A stretch of DNA of 64,000 nucleotides from positions 25,609,857-25,673,856 of the forward strand of contig CAMTDV010000013.1 in NCBI GenBank assembly GCA_947069175.1, in the 5' to 3' direction. Positions 11,561 to 22,128 of the stretch are shown here, piece by piece (within the stretch, counting starts at the first letter, position 1; each line of letters begins with the position of its first letter). The position numbers were made by a program, and so were the translations under genes. The DNA comes from Scalesia atractyloides (Eukaryota > Streptophyta > Magnoliopsida > Asterales > Asteraceae). A model generated the notes under the pieces. It was not told the DNA's origin and did no database searches. It saw only the letters and a program-made list of their open reading frames with translations.

Positions 11561-12540
11561 TTACATGTAGCACTTTCGTAATTGTTGCGCATTCCATGTC
11601 CTAGGGACATTTGTGTCGTCCATATGTTTAAGGTTGTATGCGCCCTTTCCTAGGACTTCATGGATAATGTATGGGACCTTCCCACTTAGGTGCGAGCTTT
11701 CCAGGACCTTCAGCATTAGATGCCTCGTTGTCGCGTAGAACGAAATCACCTGGTAGGAAGGTACATATGCGGACTCACGCATTGTATTATTTCTCAATCT
11801 TGGATTTATATTTTTCTTTGTTGATAGCGGCGTTTCACGCCTTTCCTCTAAAAGATCCAAGTCGAGCCTGCACACATATTCATTGTTGTGGTTTTGCGCA
11901 GCCAGCATGCGTGGTGATGGGAGGCCAATCTCTGCGGGAATCACTGCCTCCGTCCCATGCACTAGGTTGAAAGGAGTTTCGCCTGTGCTGGTTTTTGCCA
12001 TGGTTCGATGAGCCCAAAGGATGCTTGGCAACTCATCTACCCAGCCTCGTCGCGTCGTACCCAATCTCGTCTTGATCCCTTCGACGATGCTCTTGTTTAT
12101 ACTCTCCACTTGGCCGTTCCCTTGGAGATGCACGACCGAAGGGAAGACATGCTCGATATGCATCTCGTTCATCCATCGCTGTAGTTCTTCAGCTGCAAAG
12201 TCGGGGCCGTTATCACTGACTACGCGCAGGGTTAACCAAAAACGGCATATGATGTGCTCCCAAATGAATTTCCTAACTACAGTTGTTGTGGTGGATGCAA
12301 GGGGTTTTACTTCTACCCACTAGGTGAAGTAATCGACTGTGACGATTATGAACTTCACCACGCCTGGGACATCTAGGAAGGGTCCCACAATATCAATTGC
12401 CCATTGCTGGAAGGGCCATGCTGTTGTTACTAGGATCAAGGGATTTTTGGGGCGTAGTGTCTTCGACGCATGGCGTTGGCATGATGCGCACTTCTGCAAT
12501 GTTTTGACTGCATCTTGGTGCATGTTAGGCCAGCATTAAC
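11561..12540 (-). pseudogene. Tat-1 integrase (broken)
   Basis: Read on the minus strand, the zinc-domain end (CASCQRH) is at about 12460-12490. The catalytic core follows with Asp in WAIDIVGPF, Asp in VVSDNG (near 12215) and Glu in NGQVESINKSIVEG (near 12110), so all three DDE positions are recognisable. The rest (DELPSILWAHRT, then the C-terminal KVPYIIHEVLGKGAYNLK) matches Tat integrases and ends with a stop at about 11561. At least two breaks are present: a stop at 12321 and a frame change around 11800-11730. The neighbour on its 5' side is the second RNase H, consistent with Tat order. Confidence 0.88.
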
Positions 12541-13345
12541 CGCCGTGAATTCCGCATAACCCTTCATGTATTTTGCGTATCAAGTATTGCGCGTCTTGCG
12601 GGTTAACGCAGTGGAGGAGCGGTCCAAGGTATGACTTCCGATACAGGATACCGTCCGCCATTTCGTAGTTGAGTGCCTTGTTCTGGACCTTCCTTGCTTC
12701 CGCTTTATTTTCGGGGAGGATTCCGTGTTGCAAGAACATGATTATGGGATACATCCAGGAAGGACTCCCCACTTCGATGATGTTTACTTGGCGCAAAGGA
12801 ATAGAAGGGTTTTTGAGTACCTCAATTCACACTTCACGCGTGAGGTGCTTTAAGCTTGTAGCGGCTAATTTTCTAAGCGCGTCAGCATGTTTATTCTCGC
12901 TTCGGTTGACATGGGTTATTTTGAAGTGTTGTAATTTGGTTATTAAGGCTTGCGCCTGTTCAAGATACAAAGCCATCATTTCACCCTTTGCGCCGTATAG
13001 GCCGTTGACCTATCCTTCGACTAAAAGGGAATCGATGTTTGCTTCCAAATTTTGTGCGCCCATTTTGATGGCTAACCGAAGGCCTGCCAGAAACGCTTCG
13101 AACTCAGCTTCATTATTGGTGCTCTTGAATTCCAATCTGATGGAGTAGGTGAACTCTTGGTTGTCAGGGCTTATTAGGCGGAGACCTGCCCCCGCGCCAT
13201 CATCGTTGGGTGCGCCGTCTGTGTGAAGTGTCCAAGCGCGGTCGTCTGTAACTGGCGTTGGATTTGTACGGCTTCACATTACGCTTTATTCACTGGTACT
13301 TCAATAACAAAATCTGCCAGTATCTGACCTTTTATTGCTGGGCGT
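12541..13345 (-). pseudogene. Second (archaeal-like) RNase H domain of Tat-1 plus linker (broken)
   Basis: On the minus strand the residues expected of an RNase H are visible: Asp in HTDGAPNDDGAG (near 13215), Glu in NNEAEFEAF (near 13110), Asp in NIDSLLVEG (near 13035) and Asp in KHADAL (near 12885). One TAG interrupts the frame just after the third. A linker with DGILYRKSYLGPLL leads to integrase. Tat elements are known to have acquired such an additional RNase H, while the original Ty3-type one decayed. It would degrade the RNA of RNA-DNA hybrids. Confidence 0.8.
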
Positions 13346-14830
13346 GGTTTTACACGATGTTGTGTCCACCAAACTCAATCGCCCATTTCGCTAGACGGCC
13401 AGATATGTATGGCTTGGACAAAATTTGGCCTAAGTAATAGTTCGTGAGAAGTGTTATCACATGGCCGAAAAAATACCAATGCAACCTGCGGGATGCGTGG
13501 ACCAAAGCTAGAGCAAGCTTTTCCATCATAGGATACCGTGTCTCTGGGTCAGTTAGCATTTTGCTGACGTAGTAGATTGGAGTTTGGACTCCTGTGCACT
13601 CTACTAGCAGGACTGCGCCCAAAGTGATATTTGATGCGGAAAGGTAAAGTATCAGTGGCTCGTCCTTTTGCGGTGCCATGAGCATAGGTAGCTAAATCAA
13701 GCACTCCTTCATTTGTGTGAAGGATTTCTCCACATCCGGAGTCCACTGAAAGTTGTTTTGCTTTACACTATTCTGCAAAGTAGCTGATGAATGGGAAGGA
13801 TTTCATTACGTGGTTGGCCAAGAACCTGTTCAACGCAGCCAGTCGCCCCACCAACTGTTGCATTTCTTTGATGATTGAGGGGGAAGGCATACGTTGAATC
13901 GCTTCCACTTTCTCAGGATTAACTTTGAAACCGTCGCGCGTGATGATGAATCCCAAAAATTTCCCTTCTTCCATTCCAAACGAGCACTTGCTGGGGTTTA
14001 GCTTTAGGTTTTCCTTGCGCAACGATGCAAACGTTTTTTGAACGTTTGTCAGCATCTTCTCCTCGTCCGATCTCATGATGACAAGGTCATCAATGTACAC
14101 TTCTACGGTTTTGCCAATGTCGTCCCCGAAGACATGGTCCATTGAGCGCTGATACGTGGCTCCCGCGTTGCGCAATCCGAAGGGCATCTTTGTGTAACAA
14201 AAGATCCCCTTGTCAGTGCGAAATGCGGTCTTGTCTTCATCCTCTTTCTTCATTTGTATTTGGTGGTAGCCTTTGTAGCAATCAAGGAAGCATTTCCACC
14301 TAAATGAAGCGAGGGAGTCCACCTTTTTGTCGATTTCTGGTAAAGAGTAGCAGTCCTTGGGACATGCCTTGTTAAGATCTTTGAAATCGACGCACATGCG
14401 CCAACTGTCGTTGTGTTTTTGGACCATGACTAGGTTGGCTACCCATTTCTGATAGCGTACTTCTCGGATGATTCCGGCTTGGAGAAGCTCTGAAACTTGC
14501 TCATATAGTGTGCGGGTCTTTTCAGGACCGAAGTTGCGCTTCTTCTGAACGATAGGTCCGAACTGAAGGGAATGTATGCAGCGCGGCTCAGCATATCCCT
14601 CGGTACCCCTGTCATCTCTGCTGGCGACCAGGGGAAAATATCTATATTGCAGAACAAAAGTAGTTTCAACCGCGCCTTGACTGCGGGGGTCATGGCGGGT
14701 CCTAGCAGCACTATTTGCTCCGGGTACTTGTTGTTTAGTACCCATTTCTCTGGTTCTCTGTTGGATGATGACTTCGGTAGCTTCGTCGGCGGTTCCTCTT
14801 CGACGGACATGATCTCTTTCCTTGAGTACA
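13346..14830 (-). pseudogene. Tat-1 reverse transcriptase and degenerate Ty3-type RNase H
   Basis: The RT frame is open to 13768. Motifs in order: WRMCVDFKDLNKACPKD, FLDCYKGYHQI (first catalytic Asp), MPFGLRNAGATYQRSMD and the box YIDD in VEVYIDDLVIM, followed by the thumb (LNPSKCSFGMEEGKFLGF). After a frame change at about 13760, the Ty3-type RNase H (13350-13685) reads LILYLSASNITLGAVL, where the Asp found in Athila (CDAS) is replaced by Ser. The domain has thus lost its catalytic start, as usual in the Tat lineage. Confidence 0.88.
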
Positions 14831-15260
14831 TGATGGCTACCCCGGTTTCTGTTGGAAAACCGCAAGCAAGCATGAGGAGCGGAAGTGACCATGCTGAACT
14901 CTCTTTGGGCGCGCCGGCCCAGCAACACGTCATGGCGCGAAGTCGCGGGCATGACCATGAAATTGACCGAGACCGTGCACGAGTTTGCCCGTCGGAAAGA
15001 GTCATTGGAAAAGTGATTTGGCCCATGGAAAGACGATCTCATTGCGGAAACCAGTGAGTGGGAAGTCTACCGGCTCTAAGCGCGCCTTGTCTTCCGGGTC
15101 CAGTTGTTGGAAGCACTGTTCATAGATGATGTCCATAGAGCTCCCGGGATCTATGAACATGTAATCGTGTGGCCAAAGATGCCAGTTATCACGATCGGAC
15201 GGTCCTCTTGTGGGCCCCCGGGAACTAAAGGGAAGATGACCTGTTGCTCGCACCAGTGAG
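14830..15260 (-). pseudogene. Tat-1 aspartic protease (broken)
   Basis: The core reads FIDPGSSMDIIYEQCF on the minus strand near 15160, with DPGSS in place of the usual D-G/T-G-S; the catalytic Asp is present. The second element is in another frame: VLLGRRAQREF, near 14920, corresponds to the ILGR-type motif. A frameshift near 15030 separates them. It lies between gag and RT as expected. Confidence 0.75.
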
Positions 15261-16440
15261 GCGTGCAATTCTTCTGATGGCCGTGCTTGCGCGATGGGCC
15301 ACCCTGGATCATATGCACCTCCTTGTTCTCGGGCCCTAGCCGCCTCGAGTAATTTGGTGCACCTCCTTGCGCACATTTTGAAGTAAATGGGTGAGCTTCC
15401 CACATTTTAGCGCCTTCTCAATTTCCATGCGCAAGGAGATGCAGTTGTCGGTGGTGTGCCCCGTGTCTTTATGATAATCGCAGAAAAGGTTGGGGTCTTG
15501 ACCTTTCTTATTGCACATCGGCGGCGGTTGCTTGAATTGATGATCTTCGATACTGGGTACCTCCGCCGGTGTTTTCGTCAATGGTGTCCATTGCCAATCG
15601 CGATTATCTTGCTTTATTGCTCTCTGGGTAGCAATTTTATTGATGGTCGCACGTGCGTCGATTGGTGAGTGGGGAGGGTTTTGGCTGTGCTCCCTCCAAC
15701 TCTTATTCTTCTTCCCAAAACTTTTGCTCATGTCTTGGGGACGGTGATGGGGTAGGGGAGGTCTACTGTTATTGAGGTTGTGCTTTGTCTACGCATAGAC
15801 CTTTGCTGCCGCCATAAGTTTCTCCCAACTTTTTGGGAGGCCGGTAGTCCCTGACAATACTTTGATCATCTTGTCGCAACGGACAACATACTTGAATTGT
15901 GCTCGAATCAGATCTTCGTGCACATCCCCTATCTCTAACACCTCTTTATTATAGCGAGTGATGAAGTCTTCGAGACTTTCGTCATCACGCCGCCATATGT
16001 TCATTACGTCAGAGGAATCTCTGACGTAACGCCGTTGTTGGCTGAAGTACGTCAGGAACTTGTCTTTAAGGTCGTTCCATGACGCAAGCTTACCAGTGGG
16101 CAAGTTGTCAAACCATAGGCTCGCAGTGCCTGTGAGAGTTTGAGCGAACAAGTGACACCACATGGGCAGCGTCCAGCCTCCAATTAGTCCTGCGCCAGTA
16201 AACAGGCGCAGGTGGTCATCTGGGTCTGTCAACCCATTGTATTTTCCCACGTTGGAGGGAAGTTTTGCGCGCTCCAGCGGATGCGAGCGCGATCTCCTTG
16301 ATGAATTTTGAGTGTTCGGCTGCTTCAGCCGGCTTGTAGATCAAATTATAGTTGTACTCCGCCTCCACATTGTAACCAGCCCGTGGTGCAGATATGTAAG
16401 CAGCATGATCTTTTGGTAGCCGGTGAAACACACCGGCGCT
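15261..16440 (-). pseudogene. Tat-1 gag (broken)
   Basis: The minus-strand frames 16431-16216, 16250-15789 and 15731-15336 together give a Tat-type gag. The capsid-like retrotrans_gag domain reads KYNGLTDPDDHLRLFTGAG, then WCHLFAQTLTGTASLWFDNL and SWNDLKDKFLTYFSQQRR. A basic, Pro-rich linker follows, then a zinc-knuckle-like motif FCDYHKDTGHTTDNC (C-X2-H-X4-H-X4-C) near 15440-15490. Frame shifts at about 16230 and a stop at 15789 break it. The N-terminus upstream of 16431 is uncertain. Confidence 0.82.
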
Positions 16441-17018
16441 ATCACTCTCGCCATATGTCTTATCTGCTCACGTTGGGTGTACCGCCCCTTGAGAGGACGC
16501 GGGCCCAACCATGAATGGATGGATGCTCGCCTATGAGTGTGAGACTCAGGTTTAGGCAGTGAGTGAGAGTACTCCGTCTATTGGGTACGGAGTTCAGATG
16601 GACATTTGCTCCAGCTGGCGAGTCGTAGCTAAGTACTCTTGGTGCAGGAGAAGCATGCACCTGAGCAGTTGCACCGGGGCAGCAAAAGTGTTTGTTTGTG
16701 CGTAGAGTTGTGCATAACGGCATTCAGAGCTATTTGAGACTTGATGTACCAAGACATCGGGGGTAAGACCGATGTGATTGGTACGAAAGGAGTCTCCATT
16801 TGAGCTCCGGGGGTTACCGGGATGTTCACATGACCGGAGTCGTGATGAGCACTGGCATTCCCGGAAGAAGCTTCGTCACTTGACCGCCAAGTCGATAGGC
16901 ATGAACTGGGTTCTTACCTTCGGCTCGAGGACCTCGTGGTGTATGTGATGGAAATTCAACCATTTGTAAGTGAAGTTTGAGAAAAAAACGAAACGAGAAA
17001 ATGGACGTGAGAGTGAGA
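16441..17018 (-). other. Tat-1 5' leader
   Basis: It lies between gag and the primer binding site on the minus strand. Only short frames without recognisable motifs are present. It would carry packaging signals. Confidence 0.55.
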
Positions 17019-17036
17019 AAATCACGGATGGCGCCA
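17019..17036 (-). other. Primer binding site of Tat-1
   Basis: On the minus strand TGGCGCCATCCGTGATTT starts one base after the LTR end. TGGCGCC followed by a tRNA-tail-like sequence is usual for plant gypsy elements. I cannot assign the tRNA species with certainty. Confidence 0.6.
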
Positions 17037-17037
17037 A

Positions 17038-18305
17038 TGAAGAAACACCGACTAAACCGAGAGGTATCTGGAGATATCTTAGTTACAGCCTAATTTTTCT
17101 ACATAAAAGGTTGTCTCTCGTTTGCGTTTCTGGGTGATCTCACTTCGAGCTGATCTGCAAAACTAGCAACGTCGTTAGCCTCGTCACGGGGAAAGGGAAG
17201 GGTTTCTCCGTGACCACACTCCGGCGTGAGAATAAGATTCTGTGTATTACAAGGTAATAGCAAGTACGCAGTAATCAGTGGGTGAGCATGAAAGCATGTG
17301 TTTTACCTTGTGGTTCGATACTCACTTTATAGCCGAAAATAAGTGGGTTTAGGAGATGGGCTGATGGGCCTTGGGCCCGGCCCTGACGACCAGAGATATC
17401 CGTTCTGTGCCTCTACATCGATCATTAAATGATCTCTGGCAGGAGGTATGCTTTGTCGGATGTTGAATGGTGCCACGTGTAAAGGCAGTTGTCCCTGGTG
17501 TCAGACCTGCTATCAGCCGAAAATGGAGAATGTGTGACAGTCACTAGCGTAAGTATGGTCAGTGTACATTCTGGCGTCTGCATTACTGTTCATGCGATGT
17601 AGTCTGACACAACCTGCCGAGCAACCATTGGGTCACAGCTCTGCCCTCTGTACCCTTGTATATACTCAACACCTCTTTGTGATTTTCCCTTCTGCGAGGT
17701 TTTCAATGCTTTCTTGCCAGCACAGAGTTGTAGTGATTAATTCCTTTTGTTCCCAAAACTAAGACTTGCTCTCATGTTTGTCTTGTCCTCTGCAAGGTTT
17801 AGGACTTCACGGCTAGAGGGTTGTTTGATCAGCGTAGGGTGAAGTATCCTGCGCGTCTACGTCTAACTCGCCGTTGTGCCAAGTACACAAGGTTCGTTGT
17901 GTGACTTATAATTGTTGGTCTAACTTGCTGTTGCGCTGAGCAAGGCTCGTTGTGTGACTTTTATGAGTTGGTCTAACTTGTCGTTGCCCTGAGTGCGCAA
18001 GGCTCGTTGTGTGACCTTTATGAGTTAGTCTAACTTGCTGTTGCGCTGAGTGCGCAAGGCTCGTTGTGTGACCTTTAAAGATTTGGTCTAACTTGTCGCG
18101 CTGAGTGCGCAAGGCTCGTTGTGTGACCTTTATGTATTAAGGATGCCATACCATTGCGCATTGCGCGCAAGGTTGTTAGGAAACCTGTTGGTTTCAAAAA
18201 AGACGCACCATTGCACGTTGCGCGCAAGGTTATTCTTGTAGTATGTGGTTGTTGGGGGTATGTTCCTTTGCGCAGGCGCATAGTTTTTGGGATCATACCC
18301 CTCCA
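17038..18305 (-). repeat. 5' LTR of Tat-1
   Basis: On the plus strand it runs TGAAGAAACACC to CATACCCCTCCA (on its own strand TGGAGGGG to TTCA). The same blocks occur in Tat-2 at 27463-28101 and 37132-37500, for example TGGGCTGATGGGCCTTGGGCC, GTGCCACGTGT, CACAACCTGCCGAGC and ATTGGGTCACAGCTCT. A TATA-like sequence (minus TATATACA) lies near 17655. U3 carries five tandem units (17861-18136). Length is 1268 bases. Confidence 0.82.
17861..18136 (-). repeat. Five tandem U3 repeats in the Tat-1 LTR
   Basis: Units of 50-58 bases begin GTCTAACT at 17861, 17918, 17971, 18028 and 18086. Each includes GCGCTGAGTGCGCAAGGCTC or a variant, with a short palindrome (GCGC...GCGC), and CGTTGTGTGAC. The position in U3 suggests enhancer-like repeats. 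Tat-2 shows related but non-tandem blocks. Confidence 0.8.
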
Positions 18306-18964
18306 GAAAGCTGTTGGCTGGTAGCTGCAAGCTGATAACAGGTAGCTGTAGCTGGTAACTAGTAAGTATAGCTTTTTAGATATATTTAGACGTTTGGAAG
18401 AGTAGCCGTAGCTTTTAATAAAATGTATAAAATAACCAAAATGGACATTAAAAAGTTGATGCATTTAAAAGTTTATTATCTCTAAATGTTAAAATAATCA
18501 GTTTTTTTCCTAAAAGTCTGTAGCTCCTTCTAAACGTTATTTATAGGAGCGTTTAACCAAAAGCTTCAAGCTCATAAATTAAAATCTTCAAGTTTCTTCA
18601 ACTAAACAAAACTTTTATTAAGTAGTAGGTTTTTCTTAAAAGTTTAAAGTTAAAGGATTTTAAAAATTTTATACCAAACATACCTATCGTCTTGTTACCT
18701 GAGCCTTATTTACACCCTCATTTTTCAAAATAAACAAAATAAAACTAGAAAAATATCGAATAACGTATTTTAAGTAAAACCATTAAGTATTGTTTTGAAA
18801 CCTCGTGTCTTCAATGTGTTTCCAAGGTCACATGATTGAAACACCATTGAGGACTTTTCTTTTTCTTTTTTTAACATAAAACGAAGGAAACAAGACTCGA
18901 ACTAGGCACTTCCACTTAAGAAATCAGCATAGTAACCACCAACCCAAATCTCATTTTTTTAAAT
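18306..18964. other. AT-rich spacer, possible small MITE at left
   Basis: No gene. 18306-18660 contains inverted-like runs of AGCTGTAGCTGGTAACTAG and AGGAGCGTTTAACCAAAAGCTT, a pattern often seen in small plant DNA transposons, but I cannot define ends. Confidence 0.4.
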
Positions 18965-19252
18965 AGTTAATTATCATGTGGTTTGTCAAAAATCACTATT
19001 TCAGTCCATTACTTTAAAAATTGCGATTTCAGTCCCTTTAGTTTCACTTTCGTAACCATTTCAGTCTCTATGGTTTCACTTTCGTAACCACTTCAATCCA
19101 TTTATTCTGTAAGTACAGAGACTGAAATGGTTGCAAGGTGGACTGAAATGGTTACGAAAGTGAAACCACAAGGACTGAAATCGCAATTTTTAAACTAATA
19201 GATTGAAATAGTGATTTTTGACAAACCATAGGGACGAAAACAGTAATTAACT
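18965..19252. repeat. Foldback (long inverted repeat) element
   Basis: The two arms are near-perfect reverse complements. The left arm (18965 to about 19055) starts AGTTAATTA, then TGGTTTGTCAAAAATCACTA, TTGCGATTTCAGTCC and GGT/AGTTTCACTTTCGTAACCA. The right arm (about 19140-19252) mirrors it and ends TAATTAACT. The centre repeats the TTTCACTTTCGTAACCA block once more. It has no coding capacity. It is a MITE or foldback-type element; superfamily unclear. Confidence 0.8.
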
Positions 19253-19373
19253 CTTTTTAAATGATAAATAGAAACATTGGGGCGTAACAAGTAGAAAGAG
19301 TTAATTTTGTATATTTTCACCCATTTATGATGAGTTTCTTAGTTGTATTAGGCACTTTGACATATATATTTGG

Positions 19374-20640
19374 GCAAAGTATACTTTCGTCCTTTATATT
19401 TGTATCAGATTGCAATTGATACACTTTAACTATGATAATTACAGTAGCAATTCTTTAGTCGTAAAACTCATTACACTTTATATCCTTTAATTATAGTAAT
19501 ATGCCTTGCAGATAAGGGTATATTAATAATTTTACTTATTTATCTATCTTAAATAAGTTCAAACAATAAAACAAATCAGATTAAAAAAAATTGTACATAT
19601 ATAAAAAAACATAAACCCACAATTACCATCTCGGCAACAACCACTCTCCATTTCTCTCTCTAAACCTACCATCAGAAACCACCTCAACTCCCACACCACC
19701 ACCAATCGGCCATCGCCACCAAAACCGTAATCCGACCACCACAACCACCATCTCTGTAACAATTACTCTCTCCCTTCTCTCTCAACCTTCCTTCACGTTT
19801 TTTCCAGCAATCCTACCACCGCCACCATAACCAATCGACCCCCGCCATCCCTTTCTCTCTTAACCTTCCTTCACGTTGTCTTCGGCAACGGCCATTACAT
19901 GGACCATTTCGTCGGCACCTAAATCTAAAGTTGCTGGTTCAGATCCGAAAAAATATGCTTCTTTGTTTCTTGCTCTCTCCCTCTCTCTCTATCTTGCTCT
20001 TTCCCTCACGAATCTGTCCCGATGTTACGGATTTGGGATTTTCAGTGGCGAGTTGGGTTTTAAAGTGAATAAACACCGGTTTTGAGATGAGTTCTAAGGG
20101 GGTGTTTGGGATTGCGAATGAGAGAGTGAATTTTAATTTTGTTCTTGTTCTTCTTGTATGTGTGGGAGTGATTTGTATATTGACGTTTAAATTTGAAGTG
20201 ATTTGGGGTTACGCACGCCTACATAGGAGTGTGGCTACATATAAATTGGTAGTGATTTGTATTGCTATTTAAAATGCCTCTCATAAAACTCAACTAGAAA
20301 CCTGTAGTTTTTAAAGCCATAACTCACCATAGATTTGTGGTTACGCACAGATGGGAGATCATGTTCTTGTTCATGTGTGTAGGGTTAAAAGACTATATTC
20401 TAGGGGTTGGTGGTGGTTAAATTATTTTTGTTCTTTTTATTAAATAATTTTAAAGTTAAAAAGACTAAATTACCCTTATATGTGATTAAAGTTAACTGAA
20501 AAAATAAATTGTGTTAGTGCTAAAGGACCTAGGCTGTAATGCTTTTAACAAACAAATGACTGTAGCTATAATTATTGAAGTCAAATGACATCCATTGCGA
20601 TCCGATACAAACATAAAACACAAAAATATAACTTAAGCTA
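19374..20640. mobile_element. Non-autonomous DNA element with long imperfect terminal inverted repeats
   Basis: The left end (about 19374-19470: TTTATATTTGTATCAGATTG, CAATTGATAC, ATAATTACAGTAGC) matches the reverse complement of the right end (about 20540-20640: TTTATGTTTGTATCGGATCG, CAATGGATGTC, ATAATTATAGCTACAGT) over roughly 100 bases. Long TIRs recall Mutator-like elements. The interior (19620-20270) has C/T- and CCACCA-rich leader-like sequence and a short frame at 19876-20085, but no transposase. It could be a non-autonomous element with captured gene-leader sequence. A 9-bp target duplication was not clear. Confidence 0.5.
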
Positions 20641-20741
20641 TGCATTTATTACTCATTCGTTTTAAACTTGAGTGATATCTAAATGTTGCTTATGAATTAA
20701 AACTTGACTATGTTATACATGCCCGACCATGAACTAAATAG

Positions 20742-22128
20742 GTGCACTTAGGAACTGTTAGTCGGGATCCTAGCTTTATTGAGGAGTTGGCAGGGCGGCG
20801 AGCCTCGGGGGCGGTTGACCAACTCTTACCCTGCTTGAGAGATCCCCAATGTGAACTCCTTCTGCTAAGGTCGTGCATGGGGGTCGCTAAGTTACCTTTT
20901 GGGTTGCGGACTTGTCAACCGCATTTTATGGAGGATGCGGTATCTCGGTTTGATGATGGCCTTAGAGAGGCTATAGAAGACATAGTAGTGGGTGGCGGCC
21001 CCTTCTTTGGTGACCTCCAGTGGCGTCTGGCATCTTTGCCAATGCGTCTAGGTGGTTTAGGCCTCTTCTCAGCTCGAGATGTTGGGGCTTATGCCTTTGT
21101 GGCGTCTAGAGCTCAGTCTTAGGAACTACAGGATCATATCCTTCGAAACTGTGAGGTCGTCGGGCTTGACCCGGACTATCAGCAGGCGCTTGAACGCTTA
21201 AATGTCTCTCCCCCAGACTTGGATATTGGCGGTTTTTCTAATAAGGACACCGCCCCCTCGAAGCCACAAAAAACTTTGGCGAATGCTCTGTTTAGCAAAA
21301 TCGCTCAAAGCCTGGGAGAAACTTTTAATTTGTCGTCCCGCCAGAAGGCGGTGTTTGAGTGCCTGAAAGGTCCCCATGCTCAGGAATTTTTAACCGTTAT
21401 ACCAATTGAGGGGTTGGGACAATGTATGTCTGCAGTAGAATATAGAGCCATTCTCAAATACCGGTTGATGATCCCTATGTACCCGGAAGATCAAACTTGC
21501 CCGATATGTCGTAAAGCTTGTATGGATAAATACGGGGAGCATGCAGTTCACTGTAAAGAGCTCCCTGGGTTCAAATATCGGCACGACTGGGTGCGTGATG
21601 CTTTGTGGGACATCTTAAGAAGAGCTGGGATTTCGGCTAAGAAAGAGGCCCCTGTGAATTTCCTCACGGACCCTATGGAAGGAGATCTACTATGCGACCA
21701 GCGGATCTGCTCGTCTTTGGCTGGGCTGGGGGGAACATGCTTGTATAGACCTCACGGGGGTTTCCCCTTTCGTTGGTTTAAGGGAAACGGGTTTGTAGCT
21801 GGACAAGGCAAGAAAGGCAGAATCAAAGAAAGTGGATAAGCACGCTAAAGCTTGCGCAAAGAACCAGCATGTCTTTGTCCCTTTTGCCTTTGATACTTTT
21901 GGCTCCCTAGCGCCAGAAGCTATCCACTTCTTGACGAGGGTTCAACGGGTCGTCTACAGCAATTGTTCAACCCCAAGGGGGAAGGGTTTGTATTTGGAAG
22001 GTTAGGGTTTGCAATTCAGAAAGGATTGGCGGCGCAGCTTGTTGCCCGGCTACCTTCTATTTTGATGTAACTTGGCAAGTTTTCTGAATTTAAAATAATA
22101 TGGGCTAATCGTTATCCAAAAAAAAAAC
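20742..22128 (+). pseudogene. 5'-truncated non-LTR-type retroelement: RT C-terminus, zinc motif, endonuclease-like end, poly(A)
   Basis: The frame from 20742 begins with no start codon, in a stretch containing SCMGVAKLPFGLRTCQPHF and WRLASLPMRLGGLGL, typical of the RT C-terminus of a plant reverse-transcriptase-like family. One TAG at 21120 interrupts it. The second part (21219-21839) has a CPICRKACMDKYGEHAVHC zinc motif (C-X2-C...H...C) followed by YRHDWVRDALWD and AKKEAPVNF. A frameshift near 21690 then separates an RPAD-containing stretch. C-C-H-C, RHD and P(A)D order recalls restriction-like endonuclease domains of some non-LTR elements (inference). Coding similarity runs to about 22070, and ten A residues lie at 22118-22127. 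The abrupt start and A tail fit target-primed, 5'-truncated insertion. Confidence 0.75.

Larger units (their letters stand above)
11016..18305 (-). mobile_element. Tat-lineage Ty3/gypsy retrotransposon (Tat-1), interrupted by the Athila element
   Basis: On the minus strand, from the right: 5' LTR 17038-18305, primer binding site, leader, gag, protease, RT, degenerate Ty3-type RNase H, a second RNase H, integrase, a noncoding spacer and the tail of an antisense accessory ORF. A second RNase H and an accessory ORF between pol and the 3' LTR are known Tat-lineage traits. The remaining accessory ORF and the 3' LTR lie beyond the Athila insertion, left of the window. The pol parts align by eye with Tat-2 at 60957-64000. 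Confidence 0.85.

Noticed and set aside
14572..15057. 161-codon plus-strand frame
   Set aside because: Shadow of the protease-RT region on the opposite strand.
17861..18136. CRISPR-like array of short repeats
   Set aside because: Units are contiguous with no unique spacers, lie in a plant retroelement U3, and no cas genes exist.
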